Shown piece by piece: positions 26,594-35,257 of a stretch of 64,000 bases of DNA. The stretch lies in assembly GCA_030285985.1 (NCBI GenBank), contig CP127384.1:62001-126000 (forward strand), given 5' to 3'. Made by a program: the position numbers and the translations under genes. The notes beneath the pieces are model-generated. The model searched no databases. It was not told where the DNA came from and worked only from the letters and a program-made list of their open reading frames with translations. This DNA comes from Aquidulcibacter paucihalophilus (GTDB lineage Bacteria; Pseudomonadota; Alphaproteobacteria; Caulobacterales; Caulobacteraceae). Position 1 is the first letter of the stretch. Each line of letters starts with the position of its first letter.

Positions 26594-27484
26594 ATGGAAC
26601 AAAGACGAAACATTCTGCGGGGTCTGGTCGGCGGAGTTCTGCTTTGGGGTGCCGGGTCCGGGGCTGAAGCGCAGACTGCCTTCAGCTCACGCCGCATTGC
26701 AGTGACAACCCGCGGTCGAGGCCCGGACGTGCTGCTGATCCCCGGCCTGGCATCGACCGCCGAGGTCTGGCGTGGCGTGGCGGACCGGCTGGCCGGCAAG
26801 CGGCGACTTCACCTTGTCTCGGTCCGCGGGTTCGGCGACTTGCCTGCGGGCGCAAACGCCAGCGGCGGGGTCATGGCGGCGGTCGCCGCCGAGGTTCGGC
26901 GCTACATCACGGAGCAACGGCTGGAGCGGCCGGCCATCATCGGCCATTCCATGGGCGGCCAGCTGGGACTGCGCATCGCGGCGGACGCCGGTGCCCGCAT
27001 TGGCCGTGTCATGGTGGTCGACTCCTCGCCGTTCTTTCCGGCCCTGATCAGCCCCCAGGCGACCGTTGGCGACGTCGAGCCGATCGCCCAGCTGGCCTTT
27101 CAGGCGATCCATTTCCTCGGCGACGAGGCCTTGCGTGCGCATGGGCGGCAGATGGGCCTGGAACTGGGCGGTGCCACCGATGCCGTGTTCGGGACGCTGG
27201 GCTGGCAGGGCGGCGACCGCCGCGTCCTGGCCCAATCCCTGTACGAGGTAATGACCGTCGACCTGCGTCGCCGCCTGCCCGACATCACGGCCCCGGTGAC
27301 GGTTGTGTACGGCTGGAGTTCGGACGGAAACTCGCCGCGCAGCCGCACGGACAGCCTGTTCCGCGGTGCCTATGCGCGACTTCGAACTCCGGCGGCCTTC
27401 GTGCCGATCGCGGGGGCGGAGCATATGGTGATGATCGATCAGCCGACCCGGTTCATAGCGGCGGTGGACCGGTTCCTCGCCTGA
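26594..27484 (+). CDS. exported alpha/beta hydrolase
   Basis: A 296-residue hydrolase with a signal peptide (MEQRRNILRGLVGGVLLWG, cleavage near AEAQ). Core motifs: LIPGLAST (oxyanion region), nucleophile in GHSMGGQLG, and His in GAEHMVM near the C-terminus. An RNILRG segment is only partly Tat-like. Divergent from the GST gene. Substrate not predictable; esterase or haloperoxidase-like folds look alike at this level. Confidence 0.87.
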   Translation: MEQRRNILRGLVGGVLLWGAGSGAEAQTAFSSRRIAVTTRGRGPDVLLIPGLASTAEVWRGVADRLAGKRRLHLVSVRGFGDLPAGANASGGVMAAVAAEVRRYITEQRLERPAIIGHSMGGQLGLRIAADAGARIGRVMVVDSSPFFPALISPQATVGDVEPIAQLAFQAIHFLGDEALRAHGRQMGLELGGATDAVFGTLGWQGGDRRVLAQSLYEVMTVDLRRRLPDITAPVTVVYGWSSDGNSPRSRTDSLFRGAYARLRTPAAFVPIAGAEHMVMIDQPTRFIAAVDRFLA

Positions 27485-27487
27485 GGC

Positions 27488-28120
27488 TCAGTCGGCGTCC
27501 GGCTGATTGTCCGGATGGGCGGCGATGAAGGCGGGATGAAGCGCTGCCGCCCCGTCGATAGCCAACAGGCGCGGGAAGGCGTCGACCGGCACGTTGAACC
27601 GGCGGGCCGAATAGATCTGCGGGATCAGATAGCAGTCGGCCAGGGTCGGGGTGTCGCCGAAACACCAGCCTGCGCCACGGCGGCCGACGAGTGCTTCCAG
27701 CGCCTCAAATCCGGGAACGATCCAGCGCGCGGCCCAGGCGTCCACGGCGGCCTGGTCGGCCCCGAAGGTCTCACGCAACGTCTTGCCGACGCGCAGATTG
27801 TTCAGCGGGTGAATGTCGCATCCGATCAGGGCGGCCATGGCGCGGACATGGGCCCGATCCACCGGGCCGGCGGGCAAAAGGGCCGGGGCGGGGTGGGTTT
27901 CCTCCAGCCATTCCAGAATGGCCGGGCTCTGGGTCAGGACCGCGCCGTCGACCTCCAGCGCGGGCACCATGCCCTGCGGATTGAGCGCAGCGAAGGCCGC
28001 CGACCGCTGGGCACCGGTGCGCAGGTCGATCCCCTGTTGCTCATAAGCGAGCCCCTTGAGCGCCAGGGCGATGCGGGTGCGGTAGGCGGCACCCGAACGC
28101 CAGTAGCCGTGCAGGATCAT
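27488..28120 (-). CDS. maleylacetoacetate/maleylpyruvate isomerase (zeta GST)
   Basis: A 210-residue zeta-class GST. The N-terminal active-site region YWRSGAAYRTRIALALKG corresponds to the zeta SSCSWRVR motif, followed by NPQGMVPAL and TQSPAILEWLEE. The C-terminal PTLADCYLIPQIYSA is also typical. It isomerises maleylacetoacetate or maleylpyruvate with glutathione. It overlaps the fumarylpyruvate-hydrolase-like gene by ATGA, which favours the maleylpyruvate (gentisate) role over tyrosine catabolism. Three bases separate its stop from the convergent hydrolase. Confidence 0.87.
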   Translation of the reverse strand: MILHGYWRSGAAYRTRIALALKGLAYEQQGIDLRTGAQRSAAFAALNPQGMVPALEVDGAVLTQSPAILEWLEETHPAPALLPAGPVDRAHVRAMAALIGCDIHPLNNLRVGKTLRETFGADQAAVDAWAARWIVPGFEALEALVGRRGAGWCFGDTPTLADCYLIPQIYSARRFNVPVDAFPRLLAIDGAAALHPAFIAAHPDNQPDAD

Positions 28121-28770
28121 CGCGGCCTCACCGTGAAGCGCAGGGTTTGCAGGCCGCCGATCGTCGCCTCCACCCGGTCGCCGGGCTGAAGCGGGCCGAC
28201 GCCCTCGGGCGTGCCGGTGAAGATCATGTCGCCGGGCCGGACATCCCACAACTCACGCGCCTTGGCGAGGATCTCGGCCGGGTTCCAGACCATGTCGTCG
28301 AGCCGGCCCGACTGGCGGGCCTCCCCGTTGACCGACAGGCCGATGGGCGCGGCGGGGTCCGGCAGGGCGCCGAGCGTCAGGGTGCCGCAGGGGGCCGACT
28401 GGTCGAACCCCTTGGCGGCGTCCCAAGGGCGGCCCTTTTCCTTGGCCGCCGCCTGGAGGTCGCGGCGGGTCAGGTCACAACCGACGGCCCAGCCGGCGAT
28501 GCCGCCGTCTGCACCGATGGCGCAGACCAGTTCGACTTCATGGTGCAGATTGGCGGTCGCCGTCGGAAAGACCGGGTCGACGCCGTCGACGACGACGGCG
28601 TCCGCGGGTTTGGTGAAGAAGAAGGGCTCGGCACGCGCCTGACCCATCTCGCGGGCATGGGCAGCGTAGTTCTGACCCACGCAGAGAATGCGGCGGATCG
28701 GGAAGCGCTCGCTCTGGCCGGAGATCGGCAGCGAGGCAGTCGGCGCGGGGGGAAACAGCCAGTCGGTCAT
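28117..28770 (-). CDS. fumarylacetoacetate/fumarylpyruvate hydrolase family protein
   Basis: A 217-residue FAH-domain protein. It has CVGQNYAAHAREMG, the metal-binding HHEVELVCAIG (Glu ligands) and the GDMIFTGTPEGVGPL C-terminal motif. The short length matches fumarylpyruvate hydrolases instead of the 420-residue animal-type FAH. It is upstream of, and coupled to, the zeta GST gene: the pair would convert maleylpyruvate to fumarate and pyruvate. No ring-cleaving dioxygenase is nearby. Confidence 0.88.
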   Translation of the reverse strand: MTDWLFPPAPTASLPISGQSERFPIRRILCVGQNYAAHAREMGQARAEPFFFTKPADAVVVDGVDPVFPTATANLHHEVELVCAIGADGGIAGWAVGCDLTRRDLQAAAKEKGRPWDAAKGFDQSAPCGTLTLGALPDPAAPIGLSVNGEARQSGRLDDMVWNPAEILAKARELWDVRPGDMIFTGTPEGVGPLQPGDRVEATIGGLQTLRFTVRPR

Positions 28771-28906
28771 TCGCCCTGTCTATGCCCGGATGCGGCGCTT
28801 CGCCACCGTCTGCTGATGCTGCAATGCGGGAACCGTCACCGGACAGTGGCGTTCCGGCTCAGGGTTCTCTATCTAACCGTCAAGCTTGACGAACGGAGCG
28901 CGCATC

Positions 28907-29287
28907 ATGGCGACGACCAAAACGGCACGGGCGACCGTGAAAGACGACATCAACACGCTCAAGGACGATCTCAAGGTGCTCGGCACCGAAGAGAAAGCCC
29001 GGCTGCGCGAGAAGGCGACGGCGGCGGAAGCCCGTTTGCGCGCCAAGGCGGCGGAAGCAGAAACCCGCCTGCGCGAAGAGGCCGATGTCCTGCGCGATCG
29101 GGCCCGCGGCTATTACGACACCGCCCGGGTGCGGGGTCAGGAATATTATGACGAGGCCAGCGAACGCTTCGACGAAGCGCAGCGCTATCTGGTCGAGCGG
29201 GTGCAGGAGCGCCCGATGCAGTCGACCGCCATCGCGCTCGGCGTCGGCGTCGTCCTTGGTCTGCTTCTCGCCGGTCGTCGGCGCTGA
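28907..29287 (+). CDS. DUF883 (ElaB/YqjD-type) membrane-anchored protein
   Basis: A 126-residue protein with a long charged helix containing heptad-like AEARLRAKAAEAETRLREEA repeats (about residues 20-100), ending in one C-terminal membrane helix (about 106-122) and RRR. ElaB/YqjD homologues are tail-anchored and bind ribosomes or stabilise membranes in stationary phase. GGAG lies upstream of ATG 28907. It is coupled by TGATG to the next membrane gene, the same arrangement as yqjD-yqjE. Confidence 0.85.
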   Translation: MATTKTARATVKDDINTLKDDLKVLGTEEKARLREKATAAEARLRAKAAEAETRLREEADVLRDRARGYYDTARVRGQEYYDEASERFDEAQRYLVERVQERPMQSTAIALGVGVVLGLLLAGRRR

Positions 29288-29697
29288 TGCTCGGCAGCGG
29301 CATGGCCAGGGGTCTGGTCAAGAAGGCCGTCGCGGCCTCGGTCGCGGCGGGTGCCGCCCTGGTCGCCGTCCTCGCGCTCGGGGCGACGATCTTCTTCGCC
29401 CTGCAATTGGTTGTCGTGCCGTTGGCCGCCGCGGCGATCACCTTCCTCCTGTTCGCCGTGATCGCCCTGGCGGTTGCCCTGATCTTCGTCGCGCGCAGCG
29501 AGACGGAAGAAGAGGCGGATGAAGAGGACGTCTCGGGCCTCGGCCAGCGCGCCTATATGCTCTTCCGTCAGAGGCCCATCCTCGGCACCGTCGCTGCCCT
29601 TGCCGGCGGCTGGATCTTCCTGCGGAACCCGGCCCTGGCCACCATGGTGGCCGCGGCCTTCACCGAAAAATCCCACGGAAGTCGCCGGCGCCGCTGA
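29287..29697 (+). CDS. YqjE-like/holin-superfamily membrane protein
   Basis: A 136-residue protein with two adjacent membrane helices (about residues 16-42 and 44-70), an acidic cytoplasmic loop (RSETEEEADEEDVSG) and a third hydrophobic segment near 100-118. Layout and partner resemble YqjE/phage-holin-like family proteins that follow DUF883 genes. Start overlaps the stop of the DUF883 gene. Role unknown. Confidence 0.72.
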   Translation: MLGSGMARGLVKKAVAASVAAGAALVAVLALGATIFFALQLVVVPLAAAAITFLLFAVIALAVALIFVARSETEEEADEEDVSGLGQRAYMLFRQRPILGTVAALAGGWIFLRNPALATMVAAAFTEKSHGSRRRR

Positions 29698-29725
29698 TAC
29701 GGAACGGCATAGAAACAAACCGAAG

Positions 29726-29756
29726 AAGGCCGTGGTCGATCAGACCGCGGCCTTTT
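29726..29756. terminator. bidirectional terminator
   Basis: A 12-bp stem (29726-29737 with 29743-29754) and a T run to 29756. It lies 28 bases after the plus-strand operon. Its right arm covers the last codons and stop of the minus-strand phosphoesterase gene, so the same hairpin can end both transcripts. Confidence 0.85.
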
Positions 29757-30591
29757 CCATTTGTCCGGCCTCGTTGGGATCCGGCGCCGTAGCGATCCGC
29801 CGGGTGTCCTGTCTGCGCGGCAGCTTCCAGGTCTGGTCGGGCTCGAACCGGTCACCGGTCCAGGCCACGGCAGTAACGGTGATGTGGTGGGCATCCCAGT
29901 CGATCTGGTTGAAACTGGGAGGCGCGCCCCTCTCCCGATGCGAAAGCGTCCCGCATCCGACAGCGTAGGAGCAATGATCGCCGAGGCTGATCGGCAGGGC
30001 AAACGGGACGTGGACATGGCCGGTGGTGATCAGATCAACCCCGGCCTCGGCGAAGATCAGGGCCGCCGCGTCACCGCGCTTGACGTCGCCGGTCATGGGC
30101 GTGCCGATCATCTCGACCAGCGGATGGTGGCAGGCGAGCACCCGCAGCGCGCCGACCGGCGCCTGACGCAGCGCCTCTGCGGCCCTGCGGGTCTGATCCA
30201 GATCGATGACGCCCTTGGACCAGTTGGCCCGCGCCTGCCATCCGCGCGCGGTGACAACCCCGCGCACCATCAGATTCGGGCTGAGGAACTGATGATCGTG
30301 CGCCGGGTGGCCGGTGGCGCGCTCGAACGCCTTCCAAGGGCTGAAAACACGCGCCAGCAGGCTCCAGTAGGGGACGTCGTGATTGCCGACGATGACGAAG
30401 CGCGGGTCCGGCATGGCCGCAATCCAGCGACCCGCCGCCTCGAATTCATCGGGCAATCCCTGCTGGGTGATGTCGCCCGTAATCAGGACAAGGTCATGCG
30501 CCGTGCCATGCGCGTAGTCCAGGGCAGCCGCGCAGGCATGCTGATGCTCGCATCCGAAATGAATGTCCGAGAACTGGAGGATGCGCCCCAC
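29740..30591 (-). CDS. calcineurin-like metallophosphoesterase
   Basis: A 283-residue protein with the full dimetal motif set: DIH (Asp9, His11), ITGDIT, GNHDVP, CHHP and GHVH. It is probably cytoplasmic, with no signal. The start is a GTG at 30591 that overlaps the TAG of the lipid-kinase gene (TAGTG), so the two are coupled. A phosphatase acting on the kinase product, or a UDP-diacylglucosamine-type lipid phosphodiesterase, is the natural hypothesis. Substrate is not shown by the sequence. Confidence 0.9.
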   Translation of the reverse strand: MGRILQFSDIHFGCEHQHACAAALDYAHGTAHDLVLITGDITQQGLPDEFEAAGRWIAAMPDPRFVIVGNHDVPYWSLLARVFSPWKAFERATGHPAHDHQFLSPNLMVRGVVTARGWQARANWSKGVIDLDQTRRAAEALRQAPVGALRVLACHHPLVEMIGTPMTGDVKRGDAAALIFAEAGVDLITTGHVHVPFALPISLGDHCSYAVGCGTLSHRERGAPPSFNQIDWDAHHITVTAVAWTGDRFEPDQTWKLPRRQDTRRIATAPDPNEAGQMEKAAV

Positions 30592-31562
30592 TAGACGGCA
30601 CCCTCCGCGGCCGGCGGGTTCGGAGCCAGTGCGCGGAAAGCCGTGCGGATGAAACGCACCTTGGCCTCGTGCCGCAGCAACGCCGGCTCGCCGTCGATCA
30701 CGGCGGGGATGCGGGACCGGGCGCGGATGGTCGCCTGCTGGATCGCCTTGGTCGTCACGGCCGGATCCTGACGCCAGTCGTCGAACACGGCGTGGGCGGC
30801 GAGACGGAAGGCCTGCATCGCATCGGCCGGATTCATGGCAGCGGCCTCCAGCCCCGTATGCTCGTCCATCGCCTTTGAGATCATCGGGCTTATCAGGACA
30901 AGCGCCTCGGCGCGGCGATCAGTGCGTCCATCGAGCGAAAAACGCAGACGGCCGGAGAAGGCGCGCTTCAGCGCCCGGCGTCCGTAAGCCCAGGCCAGGC
31001 CAAATTTGCCCTCGCGAACCGCCTCGCGGGCAGGTGCCCAGAGGGCCGGCGCGCCCAGGATAGCGGCGCAATAAAAGGCCTGTTTGAAGCGCCCGTCGGT
31101 GACCTCGCCACCGGCGACACGCTGCGGCGCGCCTTCTTCAAGCGCGCGCCTCAGGGCGACCTTCCAGTCAGCGGTGCCATACAGGGCGCGAGGCAGCATG
31201 TTCATCGTGCCGCCCGGCAGCGGGGCCACCAGGGGGCCGTCGGCTCCGGCCCGGGAGGCTATGGTGCCCGCCGTTCCGTCTCCCGCAAGGACGAACAGTG
31301 CATCCGGGCAGGCATCGAGCGCCTGCTGGACCTGGCTGTCGAACTGGCCACCCTCAAGCGCGACGACAGTCGCCTCCAGAGCATAGTCGGCGAGGATCGC
31401 GGCAGCCTCGTCCGCGGCATTGGGACCGACCCCCCCGGACAGGGGGTTCACCAGCATGATGACCCGCTCCAGGGCAACATGCGGTGTCAGAACATGCGAC
31501 TCAGAGACCTCGGTTCCCACCTCGGTCCCGGGATCAGTTTCAGGCGCTGCGGTATCAGTCAT
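30591..31562 (-). CDS. diacylglycerol/sphingolipid kinase-like protein (DAGK_cat)
   Basis: A 323-residue member of the YegS/DgkB/LCB5 superfamily. The nucleotide loop AGDGTAG and the PLPGGTMNMLPRALYG segment are present. The N-terminal 30 residues are acidic and Thr/Glu-rich. The C-terminal PAVIDGEPALLRHEAKVRFI matches the family's last domain. It would phosphorylate a lipid hydroxyl. A small palindrome, CGGAACGATGTTCCG (31582-31596), lies in its leader. Coupled to the phosphoesterase gene. Confidence 0.88.
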   Translation of the reverse strand: MTDTAAPETDPGTEVGTEVSESHVLTPHVALERVIMLVNPLSGGVGPNAADEAAAILADYALEATVVALEGGQFDSQVQQALDACPDALFVLAGDGTAGTIASRAGADGPLVAPLPGGTMNMLPRALYGTADWKVALRRALEEGAPQRVAGGEVTDGRFKQAFYCAAILGAPALWAPAREAVREGKFGLAWAYGRRALKRAFSGRLRFSLDGRTDRRAEALVLISPMISKAMDEHTGLEAAAMNPADAMQAFRLAAHAVFDDWRQDPAVTTKAIQQATIRARSRIPAVIDGEPALLRHEAKVRFIRTAFRALAPNPPAAEGAV

Positions 31563-31617
31563 GTCGCCCGAACGTCCCGACCGGAACGATGTTCCGACCG
31601 GGATCGATCAAGCGTGA

Positions 31618-31959
31618 CTATTGTTTCTTCATCTCGTCAGAAGCCGCTGCCGCTCCGGCCTGGGCGACGTCGCCGGCCTTCTCGGCAGCCGCGCCCGCCG
31701 CCGTGGCGGCTTCGTCAGCAACCTCGGGCGCTTCGCCCTTGACCATGGAAACACCCTTGGTGATCCAGCCGTCCATCATCGCGCCGCCCTCAGCGAGCGA
31801 CTGCTCCTTGACGCCCAGCACGGCGGTCAGAACGCCGAAGAGGGCCAGCAGGGTCACGAGGATCCCTACGATCGGATTGCCCGAACGCCGCTTGGTGCGG
31901 GCCCATACCGGGCTGTGCTCGCCGTCGTCCGCCATGCGGACCGGTTCAGAAAAACGCAT
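31618..31959 (-). CDS. single-pass membrane protein of unknown function
   Basis: A 113-residue protein: charged N-terminus, one membrane helix (about residues 29-48, GNPIVGILVTLLALFG), then an Ala/Glu-rich helical tail (VADEAATAAGAAAEKAGDVA) ending DEMKKQ. GGGGG lies upstream of ATG 31959. It precedes the lipid kinase gene on the same strand by 55 bases and may share its transcript. No family recognised. Confidence 0.7.
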   Translation of the reverse strand: MRFSEPVRMADDGEHSPVWARTKRRSGNPIVGILVTLLALFGVLTAVLGVKEQSLAEGGAMMDGWITKGVSMVKGEAPEVADEAATAAGAAAEKAGDVAQAGAAAASDEMKKQ

Positions 31960-32118
31960 ACGATACCCCCGTCTCAACTCAGAAAATCGAGGCCGCACCC
32001 TCCGGACGACGCCGATTGAAGCCTGATGCAGGCTTGGGCTAGAACATAGCGCGGGAACCGCAACGCTTATCCAGCGTTCTCACCCGTGGGGCGAACCTGA
32101 GGGATGAAGGAAATATCC

Positions 32119-32460
32119 ATGAACAAGGCAATCATCGCGATCGCCGGCGCCGGACTTCTGGTCAGCGCCTGCGCGACAGACGAATACGGCAATCCCAGCC
32201 AGGCGGCCCGTCAGGGTGCCATCGGTGCCGGCATCGGTGCCGTCGCCGGTGCCATCATCGGCAATAACGTCGGCGACGGCAACGCCGGTCGCGGCGCGGC
32301 TATCGGTGCCGTTGTCGGCGGCGTCGCCGGCGCGGTGCGTGGTTCGCAACAGGACCGCGCCAACCAGCAACGCTACCGCGACAGCCAGAACCGGTACTAC
32401 TATTGCTACGACGGTCGTCAGGACGAGTGTTACTGGGAAAACGGTCAGCGTCGCTACTAG
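32119..32460 (+). CDS. glycine-zipper lipoprotein
   Basis: A 113-residue lipoprotein (MNKAIIAIAGAGLLVSAC, Cys18). Residues about 35-75 form a Gly/Ala zipper (GAIGAGIGAVAGAIIGNNVG) like that of SlyB/Rick17kDa outer-membrane proteins. The C-terminus is Tyr/Arg/Gln-rich with paired Cys in YYYCYDGRQDECYW. AAGGAA precedes the ATG. Envelope role likely; exact function unknown. Confidence 0.85.
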   Translation: MNKAIIAIAGAGLLVSACATDEYGNPSQAARQGAIGAGIGAVAGAIIGNNVGDGNAGRGAAIGAVVGGVAGAVRGSQQDRANQQRYRDSQNRYYYCYDGRQDECYWENGQRRY

Positions 32461-32485
32461 GCGCGGGCTGGTTGACTGAAAATCA

Positions 32486-32517
32486 GGGCGGTTCGTCGAG
32501 AGGCGGACCGCCCTTTT
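32486..32517 (+). terminator. intrinsic terminator after the glycine-zipper gene
   Basis: Stem GGGCGGT (32486-32492) with ACCGCCC (32507-32513), 14-base loop, then TTTT. It lies 25 bases after the stop codon. Confidence 0.8.
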
Positions 32518-32539
32518 CTTGAGCTGTGAGGGGTTGGAC

Positions 32540-32989
32540 ATGAAGCGATTGATCGGGGTTGCCGGGCTGGCTGTGGCGGTCGGGCTGTCCGGGTGCGACG
32601 TGACGCGGTTCATGGATCGCAGCGCGGTGGTGACCGAGCCGTCGCCCTGCACGGCGAAGCGGTTCGAGGTCTATTTCGCCGACAGCGAGGCGCGGCTGAC
32701 CGAGCCGGCGCGTCAGGCGATCGGCATGGCGGCGGCGCAGCTGCAGGGCTGTGATATCCGCAAGGTGCAGGTGCTGGGTCTGGCCGACGCGCGCGGCGGG
32801 GCGACGGCGAACCTGAGCCTGTCGGAGCGCCGGGCCCAGGCGGTGGCCGAGGCCCTGACCGCGGCCGGCTGGCCCGCCCCGGCGTTCGAGGTGGAAGCCG
32901 GCGGCGACGAGGGTGCCGTGACCGACGCGGGGGTGCGCGAGCCCATGCGCCGCCGCACCGAGGTGCTGGTCGACGCCGCGCCACGCTGA
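32540..32989 (+). CDS. OmpA-family lipoprotein
   Basis: A 149-residue lipoprotein (MKRLIGVAGLAVAVGLSGC, Cys19) with a C-terminal OmpA-like peptidoglycan-binding domain: FEVYFADSEARLTEPARQ, then VLGLADARGGATANLSLSERRAQAVAEAL. The NLSLSERRA region has the Arg used for diaminopimelate binding, though the usual HTD is replaced by LAD. It may tether the outer membrane to the wall. Start is ATG 32540 with GAGGGG upstream. Confidence 0.87.
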   Translation: MKRLIGVAGLAVAVGLSGCDVTRFMDRSAVVTEPSPCTAKRFEVYFADSEARLTEPARQAIGMAAAQLQGCDIRKVQVLGLADARGGATANLSLSERRAQAVAEALTAAGWPAPAFEVEAGGDEGAVTDAGVREPMRRRTEVLVDAAPR

Positions 32990-33084
32990 AATCTTTCCGG
33001 GCGCGACGCCGCACCACTCCAAGCAGGCAGTGACGGAGCCGGGTGCGGACGGCTAAGGTCCGCGCGACCGTCTCCGGAGGCCGC

Positions 33085-35256
33085 GTGAACCATCTCGTTC
33101 GATTGTTGATCCTTGTGGCTGTGAGCCTGTGGCCGATCGCGGCCATGGCCCAGCCGGCGGCGGAGTCCGGCCCGCAGCGCACCGAACGGATCGAGGCCGA
33201 ACTGGTCCCGATGTCGGCCTGGGCGGCCCCCGGTTCGACGGCCGTGGTGGCGGTGAAACAGACGATCCAGCCCGGCTGGCACACCTACTGGCGCAATCCG
33301 GGCGATTCCGGCGGGGCCACCACCCTGACATGGACCCTGCCGCAGGGCGTGCGGGCCGGCGACATTGTCTGGCCCCTGCCCGAGCGCCAGCGCATCGCCG
33401 GGCTGATGAACTACGGCTATTCCGGCGAAGTCTGGCTGCCGGTCACCATCGAGGTTCCGGCCTCGGCCCGGGCCGGGTCGGTGCTGCCGCTGACGGTCAA
33501 GGCCGCCTTCTTCGTCTGCAGCGCCGAAATGTGCGTGCCCGAGGACCTGACCCTGCGGCTGGACCTGCCGGTCCGGGAGGGGGCCGCGCCGCTGGACCGC
33601 CGCCACGGCGCCGCCATCACGACGGTGCTGGAGCAGGCCCCGCGACCGGCCGGGCTGGAAGCGCGGATCGCGCTTCAGGACGGCATCCTGACGCTTTCGG
33701 CCGCGGGCGGACCGCTGGCGGGCCGCGACCCGGGCCCGAGCTATTTCTTCCCCTTCACCGGCGGCGTCATCGACCATCCGGCAGCCCAGACGGGCACGTG
33801 GGGCCCGCAGGGGCTGACCCTGCGGCTGTCGCCAGGCGGCGAGACCCGGGCGGCCGGGCTGGCCGGTCCGGTCGAGGGCGTGCTGGTCACCACCCACGGG
33901 ACCTGGGAAATCCGGGCCGAGGCCGGAACGCCTCTTGCCGGAACAAGCGGATCCGGCACCCTGGCCGCCGCGGGGGACGGGCCCACCGACGCGCCCGGGC
34001 CCGCGTCGGACACCAGCCCGGCGCTCTTCGTCCAGGCCCTGCTGTTCGCCATCCTCGGCGGCCTGATCCTGAACCTGATGCCCTGCGTCTTCCCGATCCT
34101 GGCGATGAAGGCGGCCTCGCTGGCGGCCTCGGCGCATGACCCGCGCCACGCCCGGCGCGACGGCCTGGCCTTCCTCGCCGGCGTCCTGACCACCTTCCTG
34201 CTACTGGCCGGGGGACTGCTGGCGCTGCGGGCGACGGGCGAGGCGGTCGGCTGGGGCTTCCAGCTGCAGTCGCCGCCGGTGACGGCCGGGCTGGCCCTGC
34301 TGATCCTCGCCGTGGCCCTGAACCTGTCGGGCGTCTTCCATGTCGGCGGCGGCCTGCAGGGTGCCGGAGCGGGACCGCTGTCGCGCCTGCCCGGTGGCCT
34401 CGGCGCCTTCTTCACCGGGGCTCTGGCGGTGATCGTGGCCGCGCCCTGCACCGCCCCCTTCATGGCCTTTGCGCTGGGGGCGGCGCTGGTCATGCCCTGG
34501 CCGATGGCGCTGCTGGTCTTCCTCGGGCTGGGGCTCGGCCTCGCCCTGCCCTTCGTCGCGGTCAGCCTGTCGCCCGGCCTGCTGGCGAAACTGCCGCGGC
34601 CCGGACCCTGGATGGAGCGGCTCAAGAACCTGCTGGCCTTCCCCATGTACGCCACCGCCCTTTGGCTGGCCTGGGTGTTCAGCCGCCAGACGGGAGCCGA
34701 GGCCCTCGGCCTGCTGTTCGCCGCGGGCCTGCTGCTGGCGCTGGGGGCCTGGCTGATCGGCTGCGGCCAGACCGAGCGCGGCTTCGGACGGCGCGGGGTG
34801 TTCCATCTGACCGCCGGCGTCGCGGCGCTTCTGCTGGCCGGCGCGGCGTTGATCCTCGCGGCCCGCGCCCCCGCCGAGGCCGCAGGTTCGGCCGCGGTGG
34901 TCGAGGGTGCGGGACCGACCAGCGCGCCCTGGTCCACGGCGGCGGTCCAGGCCGCCCTGGCCGAAGGACGACCCGTACTGGTCAATTTCACCGCCGACTG
35001 GTGCGTGACCTGCAAGATCAATGAACGGACGTCGCTGTCCACGGCGGGCGTGAAGGCGGCGATCGAGGGTTCGAACGCCGTCTATCTGGTCGGGGACTGG
35101 ACCCGCCGCGACGACGCCATCACCGCCGAACTGCAGCGCCACGGGCGGTCGGGGGTACCGTTGTATCTGCTGTATTCACCGGGCTCGGCCGAGCCGCGCG
35201 TGTTGCCGCAGCTGCTCACCGAGGGGGTGGTGGTGGAGGCGTTGAAAGGTGGATGA
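33085..35256 (+). CDS. DsbD/ScsB-type transmembrane thiol-disulfide reductase
   Basis: A 723-residue protein that moves electrons from cytoplasmic thioredoxin to periplasmic targets. A signal peptide (ending MAQ, about residue 22) precedes a periplasmic alpha-like domain with paired Cys145 and Cys150 (VCSAEMCVPE), a CcdA-like core with Cys334 (LMPCVFP) and Cys455 (APCTAPF) in about eight helices, and a C-terminal thioredoxin domain with Cys640/Cys643 (DWCVTCK). The start is a GTG at 33085 with GGAGG upstream. Repeat B1 begins one base after the stop. Confidence 0.93.
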   Translation: MNHLVRLLILVAVSLWPIAAMAQPAAESGPQRTERIEAELVPMSAWAAPGSTAVVAVKQTIQPGWHTYWRNPGDSGGATTLTWTLPQGVRAGDIVWPLPERQRIAGLMNYGYSGEVWLPVTIEVPASARAGSVLPLTVKAAFFVCSAEMCVPEDLTLRLDLPVREGAAPLDRRHGAAITTVLEQAPRPAGLEARIALQDGILTLSAAGGPLAGRDPGPSYFFPFTGGVIDHPAAQTGTWGPQGLTLRLSPGGETRAAGLAGPVEGVLVTTHGTWEIRAEAGTPLAGTSGSGTLAAAGDGPTDAPGPASDTSPALFVQALLFAILGGLILNLMPCVFPILAMKAASLAASAHDPRHARRDGLAFLAGVLTTFLLLAGGLLALRATGEAVGWGFQLQSPPVTAGLALLILAVALNLSGVFHVGGGLQGAGAGPLSRLPGGLGAFFTGALAVIVAAPCTAPFMAFALGAALVMPWPMALLVFLGLGLGLALPFVAVSLSPGLLAKLPRPGPWMERLKNLLAFPMYATALWLAWVFSRQTGAEALGLLFAAGLLLALGAWLIGCGQTERGFGRRGVFHLTAGVAALLLAGAALILAARAPAEAAGSAAVVEGAGPTSAPWSTAAVQAALAEGRPVLVNFTADWCVTCKINERTSLSTAGVKAAIEGSNAVYLVGDWTRRDDAITAELQRHGRSGVPLYLLYSPGSAEPRVLPQLLTEGVVVEALKGG

Positions 35257-35257
35257 A

